Shown here one piece after another: positions 1 through 11,054 of a DNA stretch of 64,000 nt; within the stretch, counting starts at the first letter, position 1, and each line of letters begins with the position of its first letter. This DNA comes from Gari tellinella (Eukaryota > Mollusca > Bivalvia > Cardiida > Psammobiidae), in the NCBI GenBank assembly GCA_922989275.2, contig OV277863.1, positions 50,388,999-50,452,998 of the forward strand, given 5' to 3'. Below the pieces are notes generated by a model. That model did not search any database, was not told where the DNA came from, and saw only the letters and a program-made list of their open reading frames with translations. The translations under genes and the position numbers were made by a program.

Positions 1-38
1 AATCCAATTGTGCCTAATATTCCATATATGGGACATGG

Positions 39-111
39 GCAAACAGTGTACATGTAGACTTTAATCAGACGCCGCATAAAGCGGCGTCTGATCAGAGTCT
101 ACACTATTTGC
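39..111. repeat. GCAAACA-type ~73-bp palindrome
   Basis: A near-perfect inverted repeat begins GCAAACAGTGTA and ends TACACTATTTGC, with an AGACGCCGC/GCGGCGTCT core. The same hairpin class is embedded in MITE families A, C, D, E and F. No flanking MITE ends are clear here. Confidence 0.7.
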
Positions 112-414
112 TGCTATATAGGAATTTCAATATTAAACGGAATGAAAATTTAGATAAGGCACTTATGCACTTATTAAAATGCACTAACCTATTATACGAT
201 CAAATAGTATCAAATTTTGTTAAACAAATTACCCCAACAATACACAAAAAAGGTCCAGTGTCCTTAAGTAGGGGTCTTTTAGGTTCATTTTCTGACTTAT
301 CGACTTTGTGATATAATCGTGCGTTATACCATGCTATCCGCAGACAATTGCTCTTTGATATATCACACATGCATTTTGAACTTATTATATTTAAGTTATT
401 GATCAGTTGCCGTA

Positions 415-655
415 CTTAAGAAATGCCCCTCGTATTTTTAGTTTTGAAGACAGGTGACCGATTGAAACTGGTTGAAAATAAAGCAGACTGCGCCTTATGG
501 TGCATTCTGCTTTTAAGGTCAACCTGCTTTAAGTAACCATATACTAGGAATAAGTAAAATTTCCTACGATGCATATTCATGATTGTATAAAGTGGAGCTA
601 TTTAAACTGTTAAACTAAAGGCGTAAAAGGTGTATGTATGGTGTAATGGATTGAG
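415..655 (+). mobile_element. Family B MITE, degraded
   Basis: Matches intact family B copies around the AAAGCAG hairpin (about 478-536) and the right flank ending TGTAATGGATT. The terminal TTAA sites are eroded. Confidence 0.5.
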
Positions 656-659
656 CGTT

Positions 660-1390
660 TACTGTGTTTAATTAGGACGGAATAAAGCTGTTTTTTACGA
701 CAGAATACTTCTCACAGCTCTTACCAACTAGCATAGAGTAGACAGAGCAGAGTTACTTTTTACATAGATCTATTTTATTAATAAACACAAAAACAAATAC
801 CAAATGAAACATATTTGACAAAATCCAAATAAAACATTATAGAATAGAATAGAATCTTTATTATGCAATAACTCTAACATGAGCCATGATCACAGCAATC
901 ATAAGCAAACATCAGGGAAGAACGGTAAAGCAAGATGGCGTTTAGCAGACTACATTTTGTCTACATATAAAGTCGAATATGTTATTACAAGTATTTCAAG
1001 AATGAATCAATATCTCGAATATAATATAATGTGAACTTTACCAATGGATAAACAGAGTTGCAGCCTTTTGACGTTATTCCACTTATGCGCAACGATTGTG
1101 TATTCGCCTCTTAATTCTTCGCACCCTAGTACGAATGTACATAGCGCTTTGGATAATTTGGAATCTGCATGATCAAGATTTCAAGATAACTGGGTTAATT
1201 TATTCACTGGTTTTTGACTGATTGGGATGAAAAGCAAGTGAGATGACTGCAAAAAGATAAAAACACACTAAGTTGATAAATTACTTCACATCAAATAAAA
1301 TCAAAACAAATATCACATGAGTTGAGTAAGAAAGCACTGTCGAGAGAAACGGTAGGGTTGAACATTGCAAACAGGAAAGACCAGTTTCAG
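660..1390. other. No gene recognised
   Basis: AT-rich sequence with only short open frames. No splice-site-flanked exon or repeat family was recognised. A short ATAGAATAGAATAG simple repeat lies near 840. Confidence 0.4.
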
Positions 1391-1394
1391 ACTT

Positions 1395-1832
1395 CAGTAG
1401 AAAAAACGTTATTCTTTCTCGTTAACCCTTTCCCTTATAGAAGCGACTTTTAGCACATTTATTTTATTCATCCGCTGAAGAAAATAGTTCCAAATTATAC
1501 CGTAATGAATATGTGTCATATTTAATACTTTTCTTACTCTAGCATATAATAGCTTAAAGCAGGCTGAAAGTAAAGCAGAATGCGCCTTAGGGCGCATTCT
1601 GCTTTACTTTCAACCTGCTTTAAGTAGTCACATATCTTCAATACTAGAAACAATGCTATCAGGTAAAGGGTTAAAACGCAAAAGAAACGCAAACACAATA
1701 CACTCATTTGTAGAAAATAACAACTTTTTGACGATTCTTACTATTGATACTAAGCTGAATGGCAAACAGTTTAGAGCCTGATCAGACGCCGGGTTATCCG
1801 GCGGCTGATCAGGCCCCACACTGTTTGCCTCT
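1395..1832 (-). mobile_element. Family A MITE interrupted by a family B MITE
   Basis: The left end CAGTAGAAAAAACG with TTATTCTTTC and the post-insert AACGCAAAAGAAACGC match family A in reverse orientation. It carries a GCAAACA-type palindrome at 1761-1829. The right end is eroded. The insert 1422-1674 sits at a TTAA in the GTTTAAAC part of family A. Confidence 0.6.
1422..1674 (-). mobile_element. Family B MITE (TTAA-type), 253 bp, nested
   Basis: TTAA at both ends with inverted termini CCCTTTCCCTTATAG and AGGTAAAGGG. The central hairpin TTAAAGCAGGCTGAAAG pairs with CTTTCAACCTGCTTTAA around a GCGCC/GGCGC core (about 1550-1622). The TTAA duplication and CCC start resemble piggyBac-type elements. 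Excising it rejoins a family A sequence. Confidence 0.75.
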
Positions 1833-1854
1833 CAGGTTGAAATAAATAGTTAAA

Positions 1855-2366
1855 GGCCTATATCTGGCTCAGCAGGATGTCAATTGGAGTGTATATTGTG
1901 GTAGGGTGTGATACACAATTGTTACATCATATTACCCAGAGGCACCCAGATGCATCATGGTCTTAGGTACTAGGTATTATTACAGGCAGATAAGGGATCT
2001 ATAGCTGATCCATTTCAACACAGTGGTTGTTGCATAAGAAATCAGGAAGTACGGACAGTACTTCATTACATTTTTAGATACAGATCAGATGTGACATTAT
2101 GCAGCATCTTCTTATATATGGATCCAAACTGTTGGCAAATAACAGTCAACTCACGGTCAACAGCATAAGGGTTTATTTCAGAGCTATCATAAGCCCCTAG
2201 ATTGGTCAACATCTATCAATTAGTACCCTGCTGTGATAATTGGCATACCCTGATCTTATCTCCATGTATCAAGCTGTGTTTGGGGGGGGGGGGGGGGACA
2301 GCTATATAGTGACTTGATTTACCCCTTTAAGAAATGTCATAATATTGTAGTTTTCTATGTTTTACT
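1855..2366. other. No gene recognised; G-run
   Basis: No coding signal or known repeat was found. A run of about 16 G lies at 2281-2297. Confidence 0.4.
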
Positions 2367-2426
2367 GGAATGCGTTTAGATTGCGTTTAAAAGGGAAAGA
2401 ATAACGTCTTCTCCATTGTAATAGCA
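2367..2426 (+). repeat. Family A MITE right-end fragment
   Basis: Contains GGAATGCGTTTAG, AAGGGAAAGAATAACG and CTTCTCCATTGTA, the terminal part of family A. Confidence 0.5.
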
Positions 2427-2517
2427 GGGTGCTACAGGAACGTAAAAACCCGTTATGTTTTCTCGATTTAAAACATAAGCCATTTATCTTCTCCTTTCCA
2501 GTTTAAAAGCCAGTATA

Positions 2518-3467
2518 TTAAGGGTGTATCAATGTCATAAGCCATTTTTTCAAAGTATTTAACTTTTTTTCTAACATTGTTTTTTTGAAAGAGCTGTTTA
2601 TGATGAATGAAAAAATGAAAAAAAAAATATATGGTGGTGTCCTCGTTTTTGAGCTACAGCGATTTGAAAAAGGTATGTCAAATTTGGACTTTTTTTTTCA
2701 AATTTTACTCATTCAGGGTACAAGCTTCAGTAAAATTTATTTCGAAACAAAACAAACAATGATAATTTGGGTTTCCATTATTTATTTCATGTCTATGGTG
2801 GTATTTTCACATATAGAAACCAAATTTAGACAAAGCAGGCACCAGGTTTGAACAATATCGATCCTTGAATATCAAAAATATGCATTGTATAGGGCATGAT
2901 TTTATTAGATTTTTTATTTTATGAAAAAAAGTAAAAAAGTTTGAAAATGAAATAGTTCTAGTATTTAACTTTTTCTTATATTCTACCAGATGAAAGCCCA
3001 TGCTTAGGCAGTTCAAAATATGAAAAGAAATTGAAAGGTCAGTGTTGAAAATTTTGAGTTATTAAAGTAAAAAGAGTTATCTCCCCTTACAAAATTTACA
3101 AAAACGTACCATATCGATGCTATTTAGAGCTTTATAAATTTCATATTTCGTGCCTTTTTTTTCTTAAATTAGTTTTTGTATGAAGAAATACTACCATAGA
3201 TAGGAAATAAATAACACAAAACCAAATTATCATATTTGTTTTCATTTAAAATGGATTTTATTGAAGCGGGCTGTTTGAAATGGACAAAATAAGAGGAAGT
3301 GGGTGGGGTAAATTTTACATGGCTGTAGAGCCAACTGTTGTTCACCAAAATGTACACTTTTTATATTTTTTCATTCATCTTAAATAGCTCTTCAATACAA
3401 AACCATCATAGAGTGTTTTCATATACTTTGAAAGTTTCCCAAAGTCATGACATTGATACACCCTTAA
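2518..3467. mobile_element. TTAA-flanked element, 950 bp, GGGTGTATC ends
   Basis: TTAA then GGGTGTATCAATGTCAT at the left; ATGACATTGATACACCC then TTAA at the right. The interior is AT-rich and non-coding, with short spurious frames. The left end of a second copy begins at 63879. Confidence 0.7.
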
Positions 3468-3498
3468 GCTACAGAGAAGAAGTCACTATTAGTTCCCC

Positions 3499-3749
3499 TT
3501 AACTCTTTCCTCCCTGAAACTTTAAATGGACAATCCCAGTTTCCATTTTAGTCTAGTCCATTTCTGACTTTTAAGGGTTGGTTTTGTGAATGTTTGGCAT
3601 TGTGACAAACAGTGAAGACCCTGATCAGAGGGCTCCTTTCGGAGCCCTCTGATCAGGGTCTTCACTGTTTGCATAGGACAAGTGTACTATTCACATGTAC
3701 ACTGTTTGAAAAGCATGCCTCTATGCGGGAATAGGGTTCAAAGAGTTAA
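3499..3749 (+). mobile_element. Family C MITE (TTAA-type), 251 bp
   Basis: TTAA ends with CTCTTTCCTCCC at the left and TTCAAAGAG at the right. The central palindrome AAACAGTGAAGACCCTGATC pairs with GATCAGGGTCTTCACTGTTT around GGGCTCC/GGAGCCC (about 3608-3672). Confidence 0.72.
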
Positions 3750-3830
3750 AGAGATACTTAGCGCAAACAAAATGAAATCAAGGATTAAATATTGATAGCT
3801 TATTGAAAATGTCAACTTATTTTATTTAAG

Positions 3831-3930
3831 TGGCAAACAGTTTGATGCCTCACCAGATGACACGTATCTCGGTGTCTGATCCGGTTCCAAACTGTTTGTA
3901 ACGGATTGCATTGTTTTAGCATAAACGCGT
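3831..3930 (-). repeat. Degenerate GCAAACA-type palindrome with family A flank
   Basis: Begins GGCAAACAGTTTGATGCC and ends GGTTCCAAACTGTTTG, with several arm mismatches. It is followed by AGCATAAACGCGTTCATTGG, as in family A. Confidence 0.5.
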
Positions 3931-4118
3931 TCATTGGGATCTTCTGTGCTGTTCTGTCTTGGACATTCTGTATTCGTTTCGCTCGGTTTCGAACTACTGT
4001 CTTCCATTGCACAGGATTTGGCATTCACTCGTCCTACTTTCTTTATTATTATTTTGTATCTGAAATGAAAAAAAACGTGCACATGTAATTCTAAATATAT
4101 TTTAGCACTTATCTTTTT

Positions 4119-4274
4119 AAGAAATGAACTGGATTATTTCAACGTTTAAGCGAAACGAACGACAGAAAATGATCGGCAAATTCAATGAATCGTGTCAGCG
4201 ATTCATGGTAAATTTACCGATCATTTTCTGTCGTTTATTTCGCTTAAACGCCGAAAACATTCAGTTCATTTCTT
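4119..4274. mobile_element. Foldback element, 156 bp
   Basis: The arms AAGAAATGAACTG...GATCGG and CCGATC...CAGTTCATTTCTT form a long imperfect hairpin with a short loop around 4193. No coding content. Confidence 0.65.
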
Positions 4275-4309
4275 ATATTTGCATTATATTTGCTGTAATT
4301 TCTAATATC

Positions 4310-4958
4310 AAATGAACATTTTATTAGTATGCATGTATGTTTAATCCATATTAGAGGTTGTTAACACATCATCATCATCATCACATAATGTGTACCCTGA
4401 AAGGAATAGTCATAACGGCGTTACCGAAGCAACACAACAAATGATTCGCGGATAGAAGAACTATTAGCCCGCCTTCTCTACGGAAAGGTGTCAACAAGTC
4501 CCGTCCTTAGAGTAATTGCGTTTATATAAAATAAACGTCATTTTGTTCAATGGAATTGATTTGGGCGAACGTGAATATTTCTAGTTGATTACGTATCACA
4601 TTATCAACGCACCAATGTCAGTGTAAATTGTCACAGTCAGTAGATGAATAGAACAAGAGGGATCTAGCCCAATATATCGAAAAAGAGTATGACATCGACC
4701 GGATACTTTGTACCCGCTTTCCTCTCTCAGGGACGCCCAATAAGCACAACGTTTGCAGAAACAGACGTTAATTTTTTTTTATCTTTTTTAAAGAAAAAAA
4801 ACCCAAAACAACCTTAAACAAGACCAAACAAAAAAACAACAGCACCAAAAACATTAAAACACAACAACAAATCGAAACAAACTACAAAAAAAAGAAAACA
4901 GGAAAACAAGAAAAAAGGAAAAATCAACAAAATCATAAATTGGGCAATAAGATATGTT
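4310..4958. other. No gene recognised; low-complexity tract
   Basis: No coding signal. An A/C-rich low-complexity run lies at about 4770-4930. Confidence 0.4.
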
Positions 4959-5210
4959 TTAACCCTTTACCTGATAGCCTATTTCTAGTACTTAAGATAG
5001 GTGACTACTTAAAGCAGGTTGAAAGTAAAGCAGAATGCGCCCTAAGGCGCATTCTGCTTTACTTTCAGCCTGCTTTAAGCTATCATGTGCTATAACATAG
5101 AAAATATTCCCTATAATACATATTCATTACTGATTAAATTGGAACTATATTCTTCAGCGGAAGAATAAATCATATCCGCTAAAAGGCGCTTCTATTGGGG
5201 GAAGGGTTAA
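4959..5210 (+). mobile_element. Family B MITE (TTAA-type), 252 bp
   Basis: TTAA ends with CCCTTTACCTGATAG and GGGGGAAGGG. It has a complete hairpin, TTAAAGCAGGTTGAAAG against CTTTCAGCCTGCTTTAA with a GCGCC core (about 5011-5079). Confidence 0.75.
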
Positions 5211-5655
5211 CTAAAACTAAACTGCAGTCAATAGCGTGTTAGGCTATAACCATACGTATAACATATCGCTTTGCGTAACAATTATAATTTCCCATAGACC
5301 AAAAAGAAACATGTTGCATATCTTTTACATCTATCCAGAAAGAAATAAAATATTGTCACTATGTGATATTCTTTTTGCTATGTGAATGTCGAAGAAAATC
5401 TATTCCGATAGGTAACTCCTTATCAGCTTTTAGCATTTTCTGTACGAACTGCTTCCCTTTGTCTAATCCTTACAAAACATAAGCGTCTAGAAAACTTGAT
5501 CAAGCTCTCTCTGAACTGTCATCAGACGACACCAAACATGGTATCCATACGATTTGCCACAATTTCGGAGGAGGCTATTTGTCAACTAGACAATGAATAA
5601 GACACTGTGTCTTTTAACGTTCTTCTATTTTTTTGTAATGATATATACACATTAT

Positions 5656-5800
5656 ATAAATATCACATCTCACAGAGGGTGAGAGAACGGATTGGTCACC
5701 CGAGGCAAGTAATGTCAACCGAGGCGTCAGCCGAGGTTGACATTTACTTGTCGAGGGTGACCAATCCGTTCTCTCACCCTCTGTGAGATGTGATATTTAT
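5656..5800. mobile_element. Foldback element, 145 bp
   Basis: The arms ATAAATATCACATCTCACAG and CTGTGAGATGTGATATTTAT are perfect at the tips and extend to GGTCACCC/GGGTGACC. The centre carries repeated CCGAGG words. No coding content. Confidence 0.68.
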
Positions 5801-6017
5801 TTTATTATACCGAACAAAAATTTAGATCTAATTACCACTGTTTTCAATACAGAACAACGATCGCGAATACATGTATCGGAACTATTTTATTTTCATTACT
5901 AAAAACAAATAACGGAGAAGTTTATTTTTAGACGCAAAAAACACAATAAATATATGTTTGTTAACCATTTGGTATCCACACAAAAAAAAAAAAATATTTG
6001 AAAAAAAAAAAAAGTTT

Positions 6018-6087
6018 GGATCGATCGGGATTTGAACTCAGACCGCCGTGGGCAGAGTCGACCATCATACCTCTAGACCACGGACAC
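6018..6087 (-). other. tRNA-like pol III unit (tRNA pseudogene or SINE head)
   Basis: The minus strand carries an A-box-like TGGTCTAGAGG (6070-6080) and a B-box-like GAGTTCAAATCCC (6027-6039) at tRNA spacing, with T-runs immediately downstream that could terminate pol III. The T stem does not pair well, so I do not call a functional tRNA. Confidence 0.45.
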
Positions 6088-6119
6088 AGATCACGTGACG
6101 TCGATTTTAGTTGTATATA

Positions 6120-6800
6120 AAGTTTTTATATTGACGCGTTTTTAAAAAAAAAATCAATTTGCAAGCAACAAATCTTTATTCTGAATAAATATTGCCAACA
6201 AAAAGTTAACAAACACATATTTGTATTCCCATATAGCTCTACGCTGTTATAGACCATTCTACAATCGTCTCCAATTCTGGGTGTCTTATTCTATTTTTAG
6301 CAATACGGCACTCTAGCAACAAGTTGACAGATACTTTAGGTAGGCTAATAGACAAAGCAGAATGTCAAATTTAGTAGCAAATTTCGACATAAATATTGAA
6401 CAAGATGCAGAGTTTGAATCTAAGGAGTGAGTAAAGAAACTGTTCCAAAATAATGAACGACATTGATTAGCAACGCGAAAACTGGTGACACTTTGCAGTC
6501 TATTGTTTTAAAATATTATCTCATGAGATGAAGCGTAAAGTAGATTGCCCATTTGATTTCGATTGTGTAACTTTGCAAATTTGAATCGACTCACTTTTCC
6601 AGTTCATTGCCGTTATTTCACTAGAAGCGTTTTGAATCTTCCTTTTTCTGAACTGAGGGGTACTAAAACACGGGCCGAATACGCAGGGTAATTTCGTGAT
6701 GTTACGCGGGCCGAAATGTAATGTTAGCCATGTAACATTACGGATTTTCACCTTCTGACGTTACATTAGGCTATATAGTAGATATATCGAGTGAGGTATA
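6120..6800. other. No gene recognised
   Basis: Short spurious frames only. No splice-flanked exon, no repeat family identified. Confidence 0.35.
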
Positions 6801-6804
6801 ATAA

Positions 6805-6964
6805 TACCAGTTGACAGCGCGATACAGAGTGATGTATTTAGCTCGAGACGTTTTTGGCGGAAATAGCCGATCTGACGAGCGCCTTGGCGCGAGTCCGATC
6901 GGTTGTTTCCGCCAAAAACGTCGAGAGCTAAATGCAACACTCTGTTGCGCACTGCCAACTGGTA
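6805..6964. mobile_element. Foldback element, 160 bp
   Basis: TACCAGTTG...GTTTTTGGCGGAAA pairs with TTTCCGCCAAAAAC...CAACTGGTA. The loop near 6885 contains GCGCCTTGGCGC, itself palindromic. Confidence 0.65.
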
Positions 6965-7551
6965 ATGTGTTTATTATATGCCTTGAATACAAGCCAGAAA
7001 CAACTAAATAGTTGTTTAAATCATTTTATATCCAAAATTTATTAGTTATTTTAAGCAGAACAAGATTTGTTGTATGTCACAAAGAATAACGCGGCACTCG
7101 TACATGTACGTAAATGACGTCACGTCAAATCGAAAGCGAGGTCAGAGTAAAATATAAAGTGGCTGATACAAGGTGGCTGATACAGACTCTTGTATTTTAC
7201 TCTGCAAATACACGCGGAAACGCTCGATATCACTCGAATGCATATAATAAAAACAATATGACGGCGTAGACGCCGACGTCGTTTCCCGCGTTCCGAGCAT
7301 GGTGGCGCTAAATTGGCATACTCAACACGTTTTATGAAATACGAACGAGACGATTCCACAACCAGGGTTGGTAAGCTCAATGTATTTAAATAAATATTAG
7401 ATGTAAGTTTGCGTGTCTTTCAAATTGTCAACCTGAGAAATAGAATGTCGACCCGAGGCGAATGAAGATTGCAAAACTTGCCCAAGTAACAAGTCATTTT
7501 GATTGACCATCTTAACTCGGTGTGAATTGAACTTCTGCCATTTATCAGTAT
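6965..7551. other. No gene recognised; small hairpin
   Basis: Contains an inverted pair AGAGTAAAATA/TATTTTACTCT at about 7145-7203 around a tandem GTGGCTGATACA. No coding support. Confidence 0.35.
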
Positions 7552-7791
7552 TTAACCCATTGCTCTATTAAAACGCCTTTTAACACTTTTAATTAAATCC
7601 TCCACTTTATACTGTTATGAATATGTTCTCAAAGAAATATTTTCTGTATTCTTGCAAATGGTAGCTTAAAGCAGGCTGAAAGTAAAGCAGAATGCACCTT
7701 AAGGCGCATTATGCCTTACTTTTAACCTGCTTGAAGTGGAAGTGGACTCCTGATTTCAAAATGAGAACGATGCTATGGGGTAATGAGTTAA
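7552..7791 (-). mobile_element. Family B MITE (TTAA-type)
   Basis: TTAA at both ends, hairpin at about 7666-7737 with several arm mismatches (older copy). Confidence 0.65.
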
Positions 7792-7867
7792 ACTACATAT
7801 ATTTCACAAATTGTTTATTGTTTTAAAAAACTGGACAACCAGACAGACATACATGCAGATACATGTA

Positions 7868-7935
7868 TACAGGCATACACAGACAGACAGACAGACATAC
7901 ATACAGACAGACAGACTGGACAGACAGACAGACTG

Positions 7936-7971
<36 letters not shown>

Positions 7972-8030
7972 GGCAGGCAGGCGGGCAGGCATGCAGGCAG
8001 GTAGACAGACAGACAGACAGACAGACAGGC

Positions 8031-8066
<36 letters not shown>

Positions 8067-8131
8067 CAGACAGACAGACAGACAGACAGAGAGACAGATA
8101 TACAGACGTACAAGCAGGCATGCAGTCAGAC
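7868..8131. repeat. GACA/TGTC microsatellite
   Basis: Long imperfect (GACA)n with GGCA variants. The six-frame reading as TDRQ or CLSV repeats is a by-product and not coding. Confidence 0.85.
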
Positions 8132-8193
8132 ACGACAAACGGACACACATAAATAAACACACAGACAAGCAGATTCATGTAAGGCAAACTTAC

Positions 8194-8236
8194 ATCACGA
8201 AACTCCCAACGCTTCCGACAACGGCTAGAATTACAC
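8194..8236 (-). CDS. Gene 1 transmembrane exon
   Basis: This 43-nt exon (phase 1 in, phase 2 out) has acceptor TTCTATTCAG and a perfect donor GTAAGT. It encodes VILAVVGSVGSFV, uncharged and hydrophobic, consistent with the first two thirds of a membrane helix. It begins in the phase in which the microexons end, so stalk and membrane anchor would join as one frame. The remainder of the helix, the cytoplasmic tail and the stop codon lie further left and were not identified. The exon starts about 60 bases from the GACA microsatellite. Confidence 0.55.
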
Positions 8237-8267
8237 CTGAATAGAAAAGCAAACATTTCTTTAAAGA

Positions 8268-8881
8268 CATTTCATCAGCGCTTTAAAGGACTCCCCCAAC
8301 CACATTGTTCTCGATAGGCGTGACAGTAACAGTAAACGCATGCAGCATATGATATACCAATATAAGTTTACTTGATGAGGCCCAGACATACTCGTACTCT
8401 GGAAATTTTCCAATGGTTATATCTAACCACACTATCAAATATTAAAGTCTGGCCTCACACGAGACGCTTCAATTGTTTTTTGCATTAGGTATGTGAACAA
8501 AAGGTAACTGTCTGACTTGGCGTTATCACCGATAGTAGGTCAGGAAGTATCTTTTCAGACATTTCCTCTGTCCTCTGATAGAACCCCCCAATTGTTCTCG
8601 ATAGGCGTGAAAGTAACTGTAATGCAGGAGCAAAATGTGCATGTCCACAGCCAATGTCACCAATCTCAAGTTGTCTAAAGAGGCCCTGACATACTCACAC
8701 TCAAGATTTTTTCTTCAATGGGTTTTACTAACCAAACTATCAAATATAGGGTGCGGGTCTCACATGAGACGCTATATTCAGTGATTCACAGTAATACGGG
8801 TATGCATGAACATCATGAGTGTTTGCTAAGGAACTGCCTGTATAGGGATTATCACCGAAAGTAGGTCAGGAAATGTCTTTT
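8268..8881 (+). repeat. Tandem duplication, two ~300-bp units
   Basis: Units at about 8268-8555 and 8556-8881 share TTGTTCTCGATAGGCGTGA, ACATACTC and GTAGGTCAGGAA in the same order, offset by 287 bases. Confidence 0.6.
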
Positions 8882-9108
8882 AAAGGACTGGTCCTAATCA
8901 TATGATCTGTTGTGTAACCACAAAGTAATTATGTTCAAATTTTGATCTCAATTCCTATCCATACATGGCAGAAACCGCATTGCACGCTCGTATAAGATGA
9001 TTTTAAATACTCCGGTTGGTACTCCACTGTGGCAAACAGTGTGGAATTGGATAAGAGACCGAGTTACTCGACGCTTGATCTTGCTCCAAACTGCTTGCCT
9101 TTGAGATA

Positions 9109-9354
9109 CAGTGGAGAATCTGTTATTCTTTCCCAATAAACGCGTTTACGCTAAAACTATTATTTGCAGTGCAAACAGTTTGGAGCCAGATCAGACGCCG
9201 GGTAACCCGGCGTCTGATCAGGCTCCAAACTGTTTGCCACCAAGATAAACAAGAATTATCAGAATTGTCCAAAAGTTGTTCTTTTCTACGTTTTAGTGCT
9301 TTGCGTTTGCGTACGTTTGCGTTTAAACGGGAAAGAATAACAGATTCTCCAATG
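9109..9354 (+). mobile_element. Family A MITE (TA-type), 246 bp
   Basis: TA flanks; ends CAGTGGAGAATCTGTTATTC and GAATAACAGATTCTCCAATG. The palindrome GCAAACAGTTTGGAGCC...GGCTCCAAACTGTTTGC lies at about 9171-9237. The TA duplication and CAGT start resemble Tc1/mariner-type elements. Confidence 0.8.
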
Positions 9355-9374
9355 TAAATATAAATCAAATGCAT

Positions 9375-9962
9375 TTTACCCTTTCGCTGGCATAACGTTC
9401 AATTTTGTTGTTTACAAGATCGTTTCAAAGAAAGGATCAATGTAACTACAACTACAGCGCTCCCTCCCCACAACGGCTCTCTCAACAACGACTCCCTCCT
9501 TACAACGACCCTTGCCGCAGCTCCCGTAACAGAACAATTATGTCTAACACTTTCACTGCTGCAATGTCGTCTGCTAAAAATTGTCGTCTGCTGTTTTTTC
9601 TCAATGTTACATAATGGACATTTTGAAAGATATTATTTTCAATGACGAGTGACAAACAGCTTGAATCCAGATCAGACGCCGCGTTACGCGGCGTCTGATC
9701 TGGATTCAAGCTGTTTGCAAATGTAAGCCAAGTTCCCTCTCTATAACGACACCCTCCGAACAACGCTCCCAATAGTTGTCTCCCTTTGGGTGTCGTTGTA
9801 GAGAGGGAGCGCTGTAGTACTAGTTACTATTAATAATGCTAATGACTTAAAACATATCGATACGAGTGTCCAACAGTTTGGATCCTGATCAGACGCCGCG
9901 TAACACGCATCCAAACTGTTTGCAAACGTGCTTCTAGGCGTCATTGAGAATGAAAGGGTTAA
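9375..9962 (+). mobile_element. Family F MITE interrupted by a family E MITE
   Basis: Outer parts match the intact family F copy at 11822-12073: AATTTTGTTGTTT, GTTTCAAAG and ATATCGATACGAGTG. The right end TGAAAGGGTTAA is intact and the left TTAA reads TTTA. Its own palindrome near 9870-9924 has lost part of one arm. Family E is inserted at 9455-9814. Confidence 0.65.
9455..9814 (+). mobile_element. Family E MITE (TA-type), 360 bp, nested
   Basis: TA flanks, ends CAGCGCTCCCTCC and GGGAGCGCTG. A perfect palindrome, GACAAACAGCTTGAATCC to GGATTCAAGCTGTTTGC around GCCGCGTTACGCGGC, lies at about 9651-9719. Confidence 0.78.
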
Positions 9963-10151
9963 GCAAGTTCCCGAGCTTTTGTGGTTTGAAATACAGTGCG
10001 TAGTCGCATTGTCTTACCTATAACTATGCCTGCTATTTTTCCACCAGAAAGACTAGACGCATCTGAAAAGTAAATCGATACGTATGAAATATTACTGTAA
10101 TGCGAAATTATTTAACATTCTCTTCGCCATAAAGCGACTAAAGTCTATTTC

Positions 10152-10222
10152 GCAAACAGGTTGTATCCTGATCAGACGTCGTGTGTTATGCGGTGTCTGA
10201 CCATGATTCAAATGGTTTGACA
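10152..10222. repeat. Degenerate GCAAACA-type palindrome
   Basis: GCAAACAGGTTGTATCC...GATTCAAATGG with many mismatches. An old copy. Confidence 0.45.
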
Positions 10223-10713
10223 CACGTATCGATATAAGTTCCAAATGATAATGAGCCATACTGTTTGCAAAGTCGACTTTAGTCCACATTTCCCGTGAAA
10301 TGGTTAAAAGAATGGTTTGGAATAAGAACAATGTATGTTATGTAAAGTATAGCAAGCTCATAGCTTATAAACGTTCAAATGAACTCCATGCAAAAAAACT
10401 CATTACACTTTGAAAGCAAACATTTTAGATCTATGTGCAATATAGATATGACTAGTGCAATGATTTTGCACACCAAACTCTACTGTAAAAATATTCAAAT
10501 GTGGATACTAAAATCAATAACAGTGTGTTCTGTAAAAACTAAAGCCTGTCATCGAAACTAAGTTTTGAGCACAGAGTTCGTTTTAAGTTTTAAAACTTAC
10601 TAGTCAGAGCTGGGGACCATCGTGTATATTGCAGCGGTGAATCCCTTTCGAATGAAGCAGGGCTGCCATTTCTCCGGATTTTTCCTAAATCTTCGGATTT
10701 TTTCCAGTTTATA
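10223..10713. other. No gene recognised
   Basis: Short frames only. No exon or repeat family recognised. Confidence 0.35.
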
Positions 10714-10826
10714 GTAGCTTAAAGCAGACTGAAAGTAAAGCAGAATGCGCATTCTGCTTTACTTACAGCCCGATTTAAGTAGTCGCATGTCAACAAAACT
10801 AGAAACAGGCTATGGAGTAAAGGTAC
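10714..10826 (-). repeat. Family B hairpin fragment with shortened centre
   Basis: The hairpin (about 10718-10779) lacks about eight central bases but remains palindromic (GAATGCGCATTC). The right flank matches family B. Confidence 0.6.
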
Positions 10827-11054
10827 GATTCGTAAAATCGCACTTGAAAAAATGCAAATTTAGAAATCTTAGGATTTTTCATGTCAACTTATGGCAGCCC
10901 TGATGAAGACACTGAGTAAGAGTGAGTAAACTGAACGTTTCTAGTATTTTCACCTTCATGTCTCCACCAAACCCTATGTTGTAACTACTTATTAGAATCG
11001 TTTCTTCGAGGCAATACCAATGAGCAATCACATAAGAAGTTTTGCATTTGATAT

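Noticed and set aside
2585..2851. 88-residue frame starting MKELFMMNEKMKKK
   Set aside because: It lies in the TTAA-flanked repeat, is A/T-driven, and the second copy at 63960 carries a different A-run length that would shift the frame.
5500..5540. Possible extra gene 1 exon after the TM exon (phase-compatible, donor GTAAGG)
   Set aside because: The encoded sequence does not continue the membrane helix convincingly and the acceptor is weak.
7804..8256. Open frames on both strands rich in TDRQ or CLSV repeats
   Set aside because: They are translations of the GACA/TGTC microsatellite in all frames. Only the 43-nt exon at 8194-8236 inside this span is supported.
9169..9357. Recurring small protein with RRRVTRRLIRLQTVCHQD-like sequence (also at 11020, 36031, 50199, 54813, 61380)
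   Set aside because: It is the family A MITE palindrome and flank read through. The same hairpin gives near-identical frames on both strands, and there is no start context or coding constraint.
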